Assembly: GCA_948099385.1 (NCBI GenBank)
Contig: CANUEZ040000031.1
Location: 1,419,001 to 1,483,000 of the forward strand
DNA from: Fasciola hepatica
Lineage: Eukaryota; Platyhelminthes; Trematoda; Plagiorchiida; Fasciolidae
Direction: 5' to 3'
Length of the DNA: 64,000 nt
The notes under the pieces are model-generated. The model was given only the letters and a program-made list of their open reading frames with translations. It ran no database searches and was not told the DNA's origin. Every line of letters begins with the position of its first letter. Positions within the stretch are counted from its first letter, which is position 1. Shown piece by piece: positions 36,397 to 49,040 of the stretch. Made by a program: the position numbers and the translations under genes.

Positions 36397-37819
36397 TTTA
36401 CTTCATGTAAACAGCACTATCTCAAAACGTGTTTCGGGGAAAATGTTTTTTAGAGTATATGGCCGAAACACTCCCAGGAACGACTTCAGAGAAGGACAGA
36501 AAATTAATCAGTATCACAGATTTGCCCCGTTGGTTCATCGACTGGTGGTGTCTTCAACCAGTATGTGCAATGCATTTGACTCCAATACCTAAGGTGGAAC
36601 AGTTACAGCCTCCTAGTGTTCGCTGTTCTCTTCGACCCTTTTGAAACCAGTGTGTGCAGGAGTCAAAAATGATTGTGGAAGATGCGAATAACTACTCAAA
36701 AATGAATTTCGCTCCATGTCTAGAGCTTGCGTCAAAGCTAAAATAAGTTTTCCATGCATTGCTAATTCATAATAATAATTTGTTACTTTGCCCGACTATT
36801 TGGAAGCAGAGTTGACCCCAATGTTTAGGAATTGTTCCGTACCCGATTGTTTGACCACTAGTGAATAACTACTGAACTAAGGACCAACGGAAGATCAAAG
36901 AACCCTTCATTTTCCCTGATTTGTCGTAGATATAAACATTCCATACGATTTCGTGGAGTCGGTCAAAAACGTGATGAGTTTTGATCAAAAACCAACGGAG
37001 ATACCAATATTGTCTGACAAAACCTGGTTCAATATGTGTACAGTCGAACTAATTTGGACACCGTGGTGACCAGACAAAGCTCTGTATTTTATACTGGAAA
37101 ATAGGTACTTGAATAATACCTGTGTAATTAGGTAGCCTACTCCAACTCAGTATATGATTCGGATCGCGCATGTGCTCCGGTACAGTGAATCGTGTGCTCT
37201 AGTGAAGACATGTTAGACAATCAGGATGTTATATGTTCCGGCTGGAAGCAGGTCGGATGCTAGTGTATCTAAGTGAGACTCATGAATGACCGAGTCAGTT
37301 GCAGCAGGGAAGTCAATGGAGGAAATGCCAGTTAACTGATATAAATAGTAGCGGTGTTACCAACTCAGTCCTTTTGAGACTCTCACGACTTAAGTGGACA
37401 GGATAGCACAAGTCATGAAATCTTTGCTATCATGTCAGTCAGAAAGATTCCTCGGCTTTCATCGTGTAATATTGCCTGATTTCTCCGAATGAGTAATAGA
37501 ACGAAAGAAACCGAAGAATTTACGAAAGTCTCAGCTTTTCTTTTAAGGAAGTAAGTGGAAATTGGTAAATATTATTGAAAGCAGGTATCACGCACTTCTA
37601 GCGCGACACTATATAATTCTGTTTTATCAGTTGGTTGTGGATTCTGCCGAATTTTTTCAATATCTCATAGCAAACCTTTGACGTTCTACTTTTCCTCATA
37701 CTTATCGGTTCATTGGTCTGTGGTGCGCTCGAACGGTCGGTAGAAATGCCACCCAACAGTATACTTCCGTTATCTGCTCGTTTATAATCGGTTATTTTAC
37801 ATCAAGAAGAATGAGCCCT

Positions 37820-38025
37820 GCCTTACGTCACCAAGTCAAAACATTGCAGTTGAGTTGACATATTGTTTTCAGTCCTCCAGTATTCGATTCGATTTCGTTT
37901 TCTTCCAAGGCTTCCACAAAGTGCATCTTACAAGCAACTGCAGCCGAGCCTTGAGCCTGTGATAACTTTTGCATCCCGAATATTCTACCATTTCCTTCCC
38001 ACCACATTGTGCACAAAGTTCCACT
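37820..38025 (-). CDS. Candidate C-terminal half of a lectin-like domain
   Basis: The minus-strand frame follows an acceptor-like TTACAAAATAG and reads T-M-W-W-E-G-N-G-R-I-F-G, A-C-K-M-H and L-K-T-I-C-Q-L-N to a stop at 37,828. The W-W-x-G...C...I-C-Q pattern parallels W-I-Y-G...V-C-E...F-V-C-E of the larger exon and typical lectin-like ends. The missing first half might be supplied by an exon upstream on the minus strand; I could not find it. Confidence 0.35.
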
Positions 38026-39458
38026 ATTTTGTAAAATAAAAGAGAATTTTCAACCCACCCACAATTGCTTACTACTGATCATTTTCTGTTCGTTGCTTGT
38101 GAGCTTCCTGTGACCTGTGGCAATGAAGACCCAACACATAAAATCTAAATGTAATTTTTTTTTCCACCTACCACGACCTGGCGGCAAACTCTGAAATTAC
38201 TGGGATCCATTCAAACAAAGTACAACGGCTTGATCGATATGTGCGTCGGACTAAACTTTAGGATCAATTTTGTGTGACGTGTTATATTTCAATCTGCTTA
38301 CCATTGTGAACAAACTGCGAGTCACTTTTTCTCATTTCCGTTGTGCAGCTTTTCTGTGCACCATCATTTGTTGATATAATTTATTTTTGTCTTCTATCTA
38401 AATCGAGCCGCCACAAGCCCCATTGTTGTCTGCGACATTCGAAATTTTTTACTGGTTGGGATTCCCGTGTCTTGGCTGTAAAAACGTCCGAGAACTAACT
38501 GCCCTGATATCTGCATTCATGTCTCACTGGTTCTTCTAAAGTGGCTTCTTTCGACCTCGTATTTGGCCGAGGTCCATTGTTCGTCTTCTGTAAACCTATC
38601 TACGTACACACCTGTTAGTAAGTTCAATTGTAGCACGAAGACATTTTAAAAATGATTTTGCTCCTGCTACCACGTAGTTCTTTCTCGATGGTGAAACCCT
38701 GAAGTGTGTAGACGAGTGACTCGCGCTCTTACAAGGACAAAAGTGCATCACTCGTGTTTTCCGTCTCTGTATATAATAGGCTCAGCAGTCCTCTACATGC
38801 GAAGTCCAGCAGAATCATTCTAGGATAAGGTCACGCTACTGTAATGTGCGACTACTTCATGCCCATCTGTTAAGTAAAGGTCACTGAGTGTGTTGGGAGT
38901 GCTTGTGCCGAGGACCTGTTGGTTAGCACTTCACTAGGCAACGCCCATGCCGGTACTATTTGCCACTTTGAAATCTTCCTGGGATGTGGTTAGCTGACAA
39001 TCCAATAAATCTGTATGCGAATTCCACTCTGGCAATTAGTAATATGAAGCTCCCTGATATAAGATTTACTAGAGCAAGTGTATTGTCATAGCAGTGATTG
39101 TTATTCTGTTATTCATTGCATTGGTGCGTGCTGAGCTCATAATTACTCGGACATCATGGTACTTTCGATATAACCTCGGTTTCCAGAAAGCGTCACAAAG
39201 CTGCGGGCCATTTCGATCAAGGCGAATTCGACACCATAGAATCACGAGTCATCCTTGGGCCCACTGTGAAATAGCCATCAACTATGGTTACATAGACCAA
39301 AAATCTGAGCTGACTATTTGAACTTCCGAAATACTGCCAATGTCTGCGTGGCAATCATGTAATGTTCACGTGCCGCGTTTCAAAATATAAGTATTGGCTC
39401 CAGAGATATCGACAGTCTTTCATAAGAAGTGACTTACTCTCAGAGTATTGTTTTTGAA

Positions 39459-39915
39459 TCACCATGCTATTTTCTCAGTCGATTGTTCTGAGGGGAGGAT
39501 CCACTCACATTCCCGATGCATAAATTGGATTTTTTTGAGTATTCCATGTTTGTTTCTTGCATCATAGAATTCCAAACGGTTGAATTGACGCATCGACAAA
39601 CGAAGTGCATCGATCATCGGAAATACTGAGTGAGTCTTCCCAAATAACCAAACATTCACGAAATAACTGAAAAAGGGGTGTATCCAGCTTGTATGATACA
39701 CAGTAGCTTAGCCGTGTCTTTTTTGAGGGTGCAACGGCAGTCTTCACAAATCCTTGTTCAACTTGTAACAAAGCGGCACGGGAAATAACTTCATTTGTTT
39801 GCCGGTCCAGAATGATTGAATACTCGTCATTTCTTAACACACTGCCAGTGTTCATTCTCAGCCGATTAGTCAGCGAGTGTAGTGCAATTAATTCCTGATT
39901 ACACAGGGAGTTATT
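39459..39915 (-). pseudogene. Lectin-like domain fragments in two frames (probably frameshifted)
   Basis: The upstream frame has C-N-Q-E-L-I-A-L-H-S-L-T-N-R-L and D-E-Y-S-I-I-L-D-R-Q-T-N-E, resembling the first half of a lectin-like domain. A second frame (39,459-39,701) has N-V-W-L-F-G-K-T, R-L-E-F-Y-D-A-R-N-K-H and H-R-E-C-E-W-I-L, matching the second half of the 34.3-kb exon (A-L-Y-T-N-D-K-H ... F-V-C-E-Y). The halves are consecutive but in different frames with no obvious intron between, which suggests a frameshifted copy. It could also be a spliced gene with unusual junctions. Confidence 0.35.
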
Positions 39916-40085
39916 TTAGTTCCTTCTTCTGCAACCGGGGGATGAGCCGATTAACTTACAGCTCTCCTCAAGATCAGAACAAACCCAACCAAGTTTCTGC
40001 TTTGATTCTTATAACTGATATATATCATATATGCTTCCAGTTGTAGAACACTGCAGTCACATACGTCATTTGTTTATAATGATCC

Positions 40086-40292
40086 TCATTGTGTAGAAGG
40101 ATGTTTCACTTTTGATTTTAAGTGGGATATCCGGTATTGATTCTGCACACCGTAATAACAGTCATCGAGTGTTGTAGATGGTTTCATATCACTGCCAATT
40201 CCAAATGCTCTGTCACTCAACTGAACAATCTGTGGGTTCGATGGGGAACAAATAATGACAGATGCTTTGGAGGTTCTCAAAAGGCAAGGCAT
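40086..40292 (-). CDS. Unrecognised candidate exon
   Basis: A minus-strand frame of 68 codons begins just after TTTCTAG and contains I-I-C-S-P-S-N-P-Q-I-V-Q-L-S and D-D-C-Y-Y-G-V-Q-N-Q-Y. The two Cys and its position between extracellular-looking segments suggest it could belong to the same gene as 40,422-40,652. No domain is identified and chance is not excluded. Confidence 0.2.
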   Translation of the reverse strand: MPCLLRTSKASVIICSPSNPQIVQLSDRAFGIGSDMKPSTTLDDCYYGVQNQYRISHLKSKVKHPSTQ

Positions 40293-40421
40293 CTAGAAAG
40301 CACTGGTCAAAATTAAACAAAGTTCTACCTAAGGCCGTGCAATTTTCAAGGACATGTGTAATTTGTCCAAACAATAATACACCAAATTGTATTCCAGCAC
40401 AATACCTTTTGTGGCTGCAGG

Positions 40422-40652
40422 CTAAGCAAGCTGCACGGTAACTTGCAAAGGCGAGTCCCTTGAATTTGCCCCAGCCGGGCTCACAAACTTTGCTTTCGCC
40501 ACGATCACCATCTTCATTTCCAAATCAGCTCTGTCTCTGTGATGAATATTGTCCGTGTAAAACATTTCATACTTCACTGGAAGAATAATGGCGTGCACAA
40601 CAAAAATGTGTCGACAAACTAGTAAGAAAGAGAATAAAAAGTGTTTTTTCAT
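40422..40652 (-). CDS. Candidate signal-peptide exon of a secreted protein
   Basis: An ATG-initiated frame of 76 codons begins M-K-K-H-F-L-F-S-F-L-L-V-C-R-H-I-F-V-V-H-A, a good secretory signal with cleavage likely after H-A. It continues with V-K-Y-E-M-F-Y-T-D-N and D-L-E-M-K-M-V-I-V-A-K-A-K, a two-strand pattern also seen at 17.4, 54.7 and 59.5 kb. It stops at 40,422. A donor-like AAAAG|GTATTG lies just beyond the stop, so either this is a short secreted protein or the exon ends earlier. A plausible first exon of a family member. Confidence 0.4.
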   Translation of the reverse strand: MKKHFLFSFLLVCRHIFVVHAIILPVKYEMFYTDNIHHRDRADLEMKMVIVAKAKFVSPAGANSRDSPLQVTVQLA

Positions 40653-41017
40653 TAGAGTTCAGGACGTTGAGGAAAAATCGCTCCGGGAGGAAAATGGCTC
40701 TTCGGGAGCAGAAAGTAGTACGCAATTGCTCATCCGTTACTCCCAGTTGATATAGGCTCCTGCCTAGTGAAAACCTTTACGAATTCAAAGATTATTTTCT
40801 CCTTCGAGAACGTGAACAGATTGAAGACATACGGCCACGTGAATCGTCTCTCAACGAAAATATGATCGATCGATTATTATTCCTGATAGTTAGACTTGAC
40901 TCCATAAAAGCAAAGTTGTGACCACTGTATGCATGAAAACTGTTCGTGTAACCCTACCAAAGTGCTAATTGCGTACTCGCTTTCTTACTTTTGTCTTTTC
41001 GTGATCTGTTACGGGAC

Positions 41018-41460
41018 TCAACAAAGAATGTCCATCGGTGGGTGTTTTTGTGAAAGCATACCTCTCTCACGTCTGACCTGCGTGTTCTGGAAACTTATAT
41101 AAGCAGTGCATACAATAGCTGTTTTTCGAAAACGTAACAATGATGGTTGATTCCTGATTTCACCTTTAAATCCGGCTTTTGAGTTTGCAGAATCAGTCAT
41201 TCGGCAGCTTTTTTTTAAACCGACAGTTTCTGAGGACCAGCATTGCGAAACGGGATTTGAGTAGAGCCCAGAAGACCGAATTACTATTGCAAAGTGTGTT
41301 TTCAAAAAGCTGTTCCGCCAATAACTGAGAAAATTTACCCAGATTCTTTGGTTTTTATTCCATCGTTTGCATTCACCACCGATATCACATCCATCGTAGT
41401 ATTTGTAGTCGAACGTTTTCATATTTTTGGCTTGATCCTCAGCAAATTGATGATTTATTT
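41018..41460 (-). CDS. Candidate lectin-like exon (134 codons)
   Basis: The minus-strand frame reads F-D-Y-K-Y-Y-D-G-C, G-E-C-K-R-W-N-K-N-Q, F-A-I-V-I-R, S-C-R-M-T and T-A-I-V-C-T-A-Y-I to a stop at 41,018. D-Y-K-Y followed by two spaced Cys and K-x-N-Q matches D-Y-K-Y-P-Y-C...E-T-C...K-T-G-N-Q in the 34.3-kb exon, and the closing I-V-C strand matches F-V-C. The frame is open for about 13 codons upstream of the Met, so a splice acceptor near 41,450 is possible. No signal peptide was seen. Confidence 0.38.
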
Positions 41461-41904
41461 TTCAAAAAGACGGCAAATCCAAACCCGATAGAGGCTCAGT
41501 GTAAGTTGAATATACCAAGAGAACGAATTCTGCTATAAACTGGATCGAGGTAACTATGAAAACTGCAGTAAGAAACCAGCAGACTTGTAATCTTATTCGG
41601 TGACTGACTGAGTGATCACTCTAATGGGCAACTTTCTTCTTGCCTGTCTTCTGAACACATTTATTATTTGCTCAGTATTGTCCGGACAACATGTTTCCTA
41701 CATTAAGTTACTCACTGATTGAATTCTTGAATGAATGAATGATTTTTTTCTGCATGGATTTGAATCAATCCAAGTAAAGTATTTTGTTTTATGCTCCCCG
41801 GTGAATGAATATTCAGCTGTACATAGCCATACTTACAACAATTACACGGAAAAAGAATCCGGCAAAAGCAACAGAAAAATGCTTTGCCAAAGAAGCTTCA
41901 GTAT

Positions 41905-44600
41905 CTAAGACACCAAATGTTGTCTCGGTTCAGCGTCAATGCTTGCTGGGTTACATAAGAACCGAGTGAGGTAAGGGACAACCGAGGACTGGTAGGCAGT
42001 CGTGCATGCATAAATCATAATATTATTATTGGGGGTAAAAGAGGAGAAAGCACACAAACTGAGGTCCCTGTGAAGTGGGTGAAGTAAGTCATTCAGAATT
42101 CTCTTGGTGAATCTTGTGCACATTTTATGGTGTCGGAATATAATAGAGTCTGTGAGATCTTTACGAGGAATACCACTTGCGTAGAATAAGTGCTTGAAAG
42201 ACCTTTTTATTATGGTTAAATCTTTAGCATGTAAGACAGGGAAGATGACGGAGAAGACTACCACTAGTGAGGTACTAAACATGCAAGGACATAACGTTAA
42301 ATGATGTTAAGGGCTGAAGAAATTGCTTTCAGACACAAAAAGCGATAACTGAGTCTTCTCACGTTTGTGAAAAAGCCGGAAACATGTTCAGTCCAATGAA
42401 GAATGTGGATGATCGTAATACCAAGTTATTTGCCGATAGTAGGCGACGAACGGTTATGATTCCTGTGTGAACATCTGGACAGGATTTCAGACAGTTCACA
42501 CAGATAGAGCCTATGAAAAGATAAAAGACCACACCCGAGAATTTACAGGGATTAAAGCTTAGGTTTTGGCCTTTGGACAAGTGGCTAATGTCTAAAAGAC
42601 CAGATTAGAGCTCAGGTGTAACTGATGCATCATGATAGGGGAACTCAATCGCAACATCATCTGCATACTCTATAATGAAGGAACGGCCACCGACAGAAAT
42701 GGAAAACTTGTAGGCGGAGAATAGAAAAGGGGAGATGATTGAGTCCTATAGTACGCCTTGGCTTGAAACAGAGATGGAAGAGGTTCTGCCCCCGTATCTT
42801 GTGAGCTGTTGCTGATTAGAGGAAGAATCAGACAAAAGTCCATTGAGTGAGGGGTGTATTTCGTTATACGAGAGTGTGTCGAGAAGCTTCCGTCTATCAA
42901 CACTGTTAAATGCATCACTGTAATCGGTAAGCCAGTTGAGCTCATCTTTTGATTTATTGTCCAGTGACGAAAATACATTATGAGCCAAGGAAACAGTAGT
43001 ATCTCAGGTAGAGCGGGAGCGTCGGTAGACGAACTGGTTTATGTCTCGTATTGTCAAATCACTGGACCGTTCCTTAAGTAATAACTTCTCAAACACCTTT
43101 AGTGAAATGGAGGTAACGGCCATCGTACGAAATTTAGCCTTTCCTTTCATGGACACAGGTGTGATGGACGCTGGTCCCCAGCAGTTAGAAATCTTCTTGC
43201 AGTAAAAACATTGGTTAGATAGTTCTGTCATGAATGGATTGAGTATTTTCGCCCTTTGCCTAAGTGCAACTGGGGGAAGATTATTTGGTCCGTGGAATTT
43301 TTGCTCTTGAGGTTTGACAGCTCATTGTAAACAGCTTGAGGGGATATGATGGGGAAAATGGAGCTGGTAAAGCTGCGACAAGATGGGACCTTGGTACAAT
43401 TCAACAACAAGAGACGGGGTTGCTTGTTAAAGTAGCTGTTTAGATCCTCGACAGTTACTTTTGGGGACAAGTGTCTTGTGGAGATAACACTCAAATATTT
43501 GACGGACATCCACTGTTCTCGATAAATATTGTTAGCTAGGAGCACACGATTGTATATGCCGTTAAGCTTGCGAATTTCTGACTAGATTGGCAAAGGGTAG
43601 ATTTTCCCTGTGCGATAGATTCCGCTTCCGGAAGCACTTTCATTCTTACGGCGCAATCTGTTGAGGAATGGAGAAAAGAATCGGTCACTACGGAAAACAA
43701 ATATGGTAATAAAGATTGAAATAACTAACAAAGTGTTCACGAAACACAGTGAGGTCTTCCTGGCTGAGGATATCGAGGTTAGTCTGCTTCGTCACAGCTT
43801 GAATTCTTTGTTAGTTTTCTGAATAGCATTGAAGTTTTTGCGTTTTGGGTCTAGATAACAGGTGGAAATTACGTGGTAATAGAGCTATGTATCTTTGGAG
43901 ATAAAAATATTACGGCTTGATCAGACATCCTCAAGAGAGATCTACGTAGGGTCCGAAACAGATAAGGGTTGTTTGTGAACCACAAATCAATGTGGGCATA
44001 AGTCCTGGTGGGGAAGCTTACAATCTTTTTTAAACTCAGTTTCTTCAAGAATTCCAGTCAAGAGCCATTGAAATCACAAACAAATCACAAATTAGTGCCA
44101 GCATAGCCCGATAACTTGGAGGATGGAATTGCAGAGAAATCCCCCAAAACACTAGTACGGTATATCGGAGAAATATGAGCGTTAGCAATTCGTATGGAGC
44201 GATATGTACTGATATGTTTATGTTTGTATAAGTTCATAGAAGCACTGATGTAAGAAATTGAGTGTATCAGTAACACGTGGACGGAATTGCACCAACGCTC
44301 TTTAGGGTAAATGATAACCGCTCTTCCGTGTTTTCCTGTTGAGTTAAGAAGGACCAGCCCGGTAGCAAATAATATCTTCGATGTGGGTGATTTCGTCATC
44401 AATATCGTCAATAAGCGATGTTTCTTTTAGCCGTATAAATTTGAGTTATACAAATCCCCGACGCAGGACTAGGTCTCTCAAATCACAGAAAGATCCAATG
44501 AGTGAACGCTCATTCGAACTGAAAATAAAGCGTTTAAATATATGTTCGATATTTTTTGTCGCCGAAATGCCACTTTCAATCCGGCAAGATGTTTCTTTAG
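41905..44600 (-). mobile_element. Degraded CR1-type non-LTR retrotransposon (endonuclease + reverse transcriptase)
   Basis: On the minus strand the order is an apurinic-type endonuclease end (V-L-G-D-F-S near 44,145; S-F-P-T-R-T...I-D-L-W-F-T-N near 43,990; S-D-Q-A-V-I-F-L near 43,920), a linker ending S-T-D-Q-I-I-F-P-Q, then reverse transcriptase. The RT shows I-T-P-V-S-M-K-G-K-A-K-F-R, N-Q-F-V-Y-R-R-S-R-S-T, motif A as D-Y-S-D-A-F-N-S-V-D-R, I-S-P-L-L-F-S, and the catalytic E-Y-A-D-D (YADD at 42,656-42,667). The tail with H-P-L-H-R-D-L-S and S-V-V-P-Y-L-T-R-F-L ends at 41,905, as CR1-type elements end. Stops and frame changes occur throughout, so it is inactive. The 5' end near 44,600 is approximate. 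Confidence 0.85.
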
Positions 44601-46630
44601 GATTCTAAATACTCTATCGTAAATTCGCTTTATTCTGTTCTATTATCCTTTCTCCATGAAGATTTTTGGTGTGATTGAGGGCTTGATGAATTTTATAAAC
44701 TCTCCAGAGTACTTCGGTATTTCTTAACGGAACAACGGTCGTTATGGCAGCCAAGGTTGAAAAACAAAAAACTATGGCGGCATTATTGACTACTTGTAAA
44801 TTAATCCTGAAGATGGAAGGGGGGATGAAAGCACGGCCAGTTTTAAAGGCTCCTCCAAAGTGAGACTAGTGGGACCATAATTATGACGTACTGAAAGGAA
44901 ACCAGCAGTTACTTATGAATACCTATATCTAAATTTCCGCTCGTATCGTATGATTGGTATATGTAAATAGATTTGAAGTCACTCTGATGAGAGAATACAG
45001 ATATATGTGTGGGTTGTTCATAAAAGCCTGCCGTATAAGCACACGTACGACTGTCTGTTCCACTTTTTATTCAGCAAAACGTCTGGTGCCGCAAGCTTAG
45101 AGCCACAGTTAGAGCAATGAAGAGAGTGGTTAGTGACTGGAGGTGTACTACCACTACCTAAAAGACGGGATAACCTTTGCTCAAGATTGACGTCTAGGGC
45201 ATGGGTCCAAAATATGCAAATTTCCTTGAATAATTAAATAAAATGTCATAAAGTGGAATCCCGTTACTTCCAGAATCAACAAAACTTCTGGTCCCAGTTT
45301 ACTTTTACTCAGCCATAAGCATTCTTTCTGTGAATTGGGCGAAGCCAAAAGTACAAGGGCCCATGGAACAATGACCGAGCCATCAAATTGGGATTTTGAA
45401 ATGGAAAGCGGAATGAATCCTATCGAATTCATCTATCTACCGTAGCTAGGTTCGTCAAAAAATACACACTTATTGACCAAAATCCTACGTTGTATTAAGC
45501 TTTACTGCTTAAATACTGGCACCGCAAAAATTATTCAACTAATAAAAGTTTGAAATCTGAGTACTCACAATAAACTTCTTATGCGTATTGAAACATTGAG
45601 GTACTATCTCAAAGTGATTTGGCTTTATTCCGAATAGGTATAACCTGTCCTTCGATTCTCCAGATAGTTGCGATAATTACGTGGTACAATATTTCGGTTA
45701 AGGTTCAAAATCGAGCAGTCACTGAAAACAGTTGACGTATTAAATCATAGGAATAACATGGGAGATCACGATAAAATGGAACGTAGTCTGTCGCCAGTCA
45801 GTCTCGGAACGCAGTGGTCTACAAGCTAGCGTCAACTAGCACAGTTGGCAAACGACAGAGTTTGACACCAGTCTTGATCTCGTAGGGAATCATCGAACAT
45901 GTTTCTCTCCGTGACAGCTAACTTCGAGTATGCTGAATGAAAATGTGTCTTGAAGGAGTTACTCGCGAGAAGAAAAAAATCAGTGTAGTACATTCTCTAA
46001 TGGACATTGTTGTGTTTTGACAAGTAAAACGGTCCTAAAACAACAACATATAGTGTATCAGCTCCATGATGCAGTCCAAACCTCGTCCGAACCTGATCCA
46101 CACTCATTTCCCTTTCGAAATTCGTGAAAGCGGCATCACAAAAAGCATTGCTTCAATTCAAAGAATATTGTTGTTTTCAAACCAAATTCACTATCTATAA
46201 CAAGCTTTGTTTATAAATACAAGTTTATTCTTATACATATCTGTCACCTTATTGGATTGAAATGAAATTTTTTTTTGAATGATAATTATAACCTTAGAAG
46301 AAGTGCCCCCCCATAAAGGTAATTGTTTCGTCATGTCATTCACCCTCTCAGAGAACAAATATTGGAGAGACTGAACCATACACAACCAAACATGAACTAT
46401 ATTTTCAGATTTGCATAGTGTTCTACTGTTTTTAAGAGACGGATTTATCCCTGTTCTTCGCAGTTTGGTTCGTGTTTCCGACCTGAATTCTTCTAAAAAG
46501 CTGTCGGAAATATTACGTACACTGCCTCTAATCCTTCACTTAAGGTAGTCTGAGGTGGACTCATCTACTTTACGACTAAGCCGAGAACCAGCCTTCTCAG
46601 ATCTGACTTAATTCGCGGTAAATTTGATGG
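44601..46630. other. Unassigned DNA between two retroelements
   Basis: No supported gene. A minus-strand ATG frame at 45,181-45,432 (83 codons) has a hydrophobic middle (S-V-I-V-P-W-A-L-V-L-L-A) and a second hydrophobic stretch, but no recognised motif or splice context. Confidence 0.4.
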
Positions 46631-46639
46631 ATGTGCAAA

Positions 46640-48370
46640 TAGTTCATCGGTCGTAATCTGTCAATTGGCCGAAATCACAAGAACTATCCTCAGCTGACCG
46701 AAACGCTTTGCACATAGCGTCACTGCACCATACATAACACAATGCTAACGCCATCTCTTGAGCTGATGATGCCACGCAGGTGCTGCACACAGTATGAGGG
46801 AGCTCACAACATGGATCACTGTGGAAGTTCATAGTGTTGAGAGTACCCAAGTGACTATCGTTTTTGGGGCGTAAACAACAGCCATTTTTTGTCTGAAGCT
46901 GAATTACGAGGCCTTCAACTGCAGTTCTCAAATGACCCATAGTTCAAAACGTTGTAATCTCAGTCACCACCCCTTATTGTCCCCGGGAATGTCAGTGAAT
47001 AGGGGGCGGAATCCAGTAATTAACCAAGACAACCCCCGTTGTCAACCCACTCCGACTGACAAATGTACTATCTCTGGAACTTATAGCAGTGAGGGTGTTT
47101 GGGTCATTGATATTAGTAAAAATATATGCGTTCATAGGCAGAGGTTTTGATTCCACACTTGTAGACAAAGACTTGGCGAAAGAATTGGGCTTGACCGGAC
47201 AACCAGCCAAGCTGTCGGTTTCAGTCATCATGAAGACAGCTGAGGTAAACCCTGAGGAGGTCGGGTTTCAACTGTGCTCCATGAAAATGAATAAAAATTA
47301 AGAGAGCCTGGACAGTCCAACACCTCACCGAATTAAAACGTTTCGTTCGTGATCAGACCAACAATTTGGCTCATCTGCGCAACTTTACCCTGCTAATAAT
47401 CGAAGGCGGGAGGATATCGATACTGATAAGTATGAATGAACCAGCTGCGCTTTGGGTGCTGGACATTGATATGGTGGGAAGGCAGATCCTCGCGCTACAT
47501 ATACGTCCCTTGGTAGGACCGCCGTGGGACCAATCTTCAGTCGTGACCAACGAAAGACTGGTAGTGACTGTTTAAATGAGGCTGATCCCATTACGTACCG
47601 ACTGAAGACAATGTGATCGTCGAAATTCAACAAGCCATTAGTTTATTATGAGTTTACATCGACGAAGATAAGCGAGTGCTCATAACCTTAGAATCAACCT
47701 CACGGTTCTTTGAAAAGCAATTGGATGTCACGTTGCCTTGGAAGGATGTTTGCCCACGTCTTCTGAATAACCAGTCAGTAGCACGGAAACGTTTGCTCTG
47801 GTTTACGACTGAAATAATGAAACATTTTGACCTCAAAGAACGCCATGCTGAAGTGAAGAGTATTTTTATGCTGAACCGTGTCAACATGATACAGACGACG
47901 GTCCAGGGCAAGCATGGTACTTCCGGCATCACCACGTAATAAACCCAATGTGATGAGAGAGAGTGAGGGTTATTTCGACTGTGCAAGTAAGTATCAAAAT
48001 ACTTCTACCAACCTCTAGTTATTTTCTGGCCCAGACCTCACGGATATTACATGTGAAGTGAAAACTTGGTTCCGGGAACACGTTCGTCATAGTGACGGAA
48101 ATAAAAGCGATGTGTCATCAAGGTAAGTTACCTTGACATCAACTTTCATGCCTCAGAGTCTTCTGGTGGACAGAAGGAGACTAGGAATGTGGATCGGACG
48201 TATACCAATGGACCCTGCATCCCTTCGGAGCAACTTCTTCACCATGTTACAACATTACCGCTCCGAACAGAGGAATTACTAATGAAACGTGGCAATCATT
48301 AAAATTCGATTCTAACTATCTGAGAAGACCAGTTTATGTCGATGATCTTCCTATCAGCTAATATTTAGTC
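46640..48370 (+). mobile_element. Degraded BEL/Pao LTR retrotransposon (gag zinc knuckle, protease, RT)
   Basis: In plus-strand order: a zinc-knuckle-like C-C-T-Q-Y-E-G-A-H-N-M-D-H-C near 46.79 kb; C-N-L-S-H-H-P-L-L near 46.95 kb; a retropepsin remnant S-T-L-V-D-K-D-L-A-K-E-L-G-L near 47.15-47.19 kb; the linker pattern I-S-I-L-I-S-M-N-E-P-A-A-L-W near 47.41 kb; L-D-V-T-L-P-W-K-D-V with L-L-N-N-Q-S-V-A-R-K-R-L near 47.72 kb; then reverse transcriptase F-D-C-A-S-K-Y-Q-N-T-S, S-G-P-D-L-T, F-W-W-T-E-G-D, H-P-F-G-A-T-S-S-P-C and Y-V-D-D-L (YVDD at 48,335-48,346). The blocks lie in several frames with stops, and sequence shortly after YVDD loses similarity. No LTRs, RNase H or integrase were found, so it is truncated and dead. 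Confidence 0.82.
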
Positions 48371-48899
48371 ACTTACAGTCGGCGCGTCGTGAATCGGGTT
48401 TTTTGTTGAGAATGTAGTGTATCAGTTTGGCTGATGCCCCCACTGATGTACTGTTTAAGAAAATGTCCAATAAAAACCTGTATCTGGACAAGTGTGTTTT
48501 GTGTTTCTAGTATTACATTCTATACAGTGTGTACTGGTGACCTTTTTTGACGTTTGATCAGTTTGCATGTTGTCTTATCCTTGTTGCGTGATCCACGCTT
48601 GTTTTTCCACGAACACAAATCAGCTTGTAATTATTTGATCCTACAGACACGAACACATGTGTGTGTAGTCCTTTCGTGTCCAGGGGTGAATGGTCAATTT
48701 CCGATAAACGTGTTTTCCATCGCACCGCAGTCGTTATCTCAATCTAAAACTTATTTTATTTACCAGATATTTAGGTTCTCCAAAACACAAGGACGAGTAA
48801 TTTATGTATCTAAGAGATAAGGAGTCCTCGGGTCAACTGAAGTCGCCCAGCATGTAGAGGATTCTAACGGAATTTCTCTCATAATTTTCGTTTACCGAC

Positions 48900-49040
48900 A
48901 TTGATAATGAAATAAGGGCATGTTACTTCCGGAAGGAAATTACGGCCAGGGACCAGCGGCGGAAATAGGACTCGAACTCGTGACCAGGGACTAAGTTTCC
49001 ACCATGATGATCATGTGACTACCTCCGGCCGGGAACGGAA
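48900..49040 (-). mobile_element. Possible tRNA-derived SINE remnant
   Basis: On the minus strand, CACGAGTTCGAGTCCTATTT contains a good RNA polymerase III B box (GAGTTCGAGTCC), with GTAGTCACATGATCATCATG upstream as a weak A-box region. The intervening length is tRNA-like. I could not draw a clean cloverleaf, and the body does not match the 13.6-kb family, so it would be a different or very decayed family. Confidence 0.3.

Noticed and set aside
38880..38970. tRNA-like stretch with GTTGGTTAGCACTTCAC
   Set aside because: Looks like an A box only; no B box or T-arm hairpin at the right distance.
46644..46940. 98-codon minus-strand Cys-rich frame
   Set aside because: It is antisense to the zinc-knuckle region of the BEL/Pao element, which explains its Cys content.
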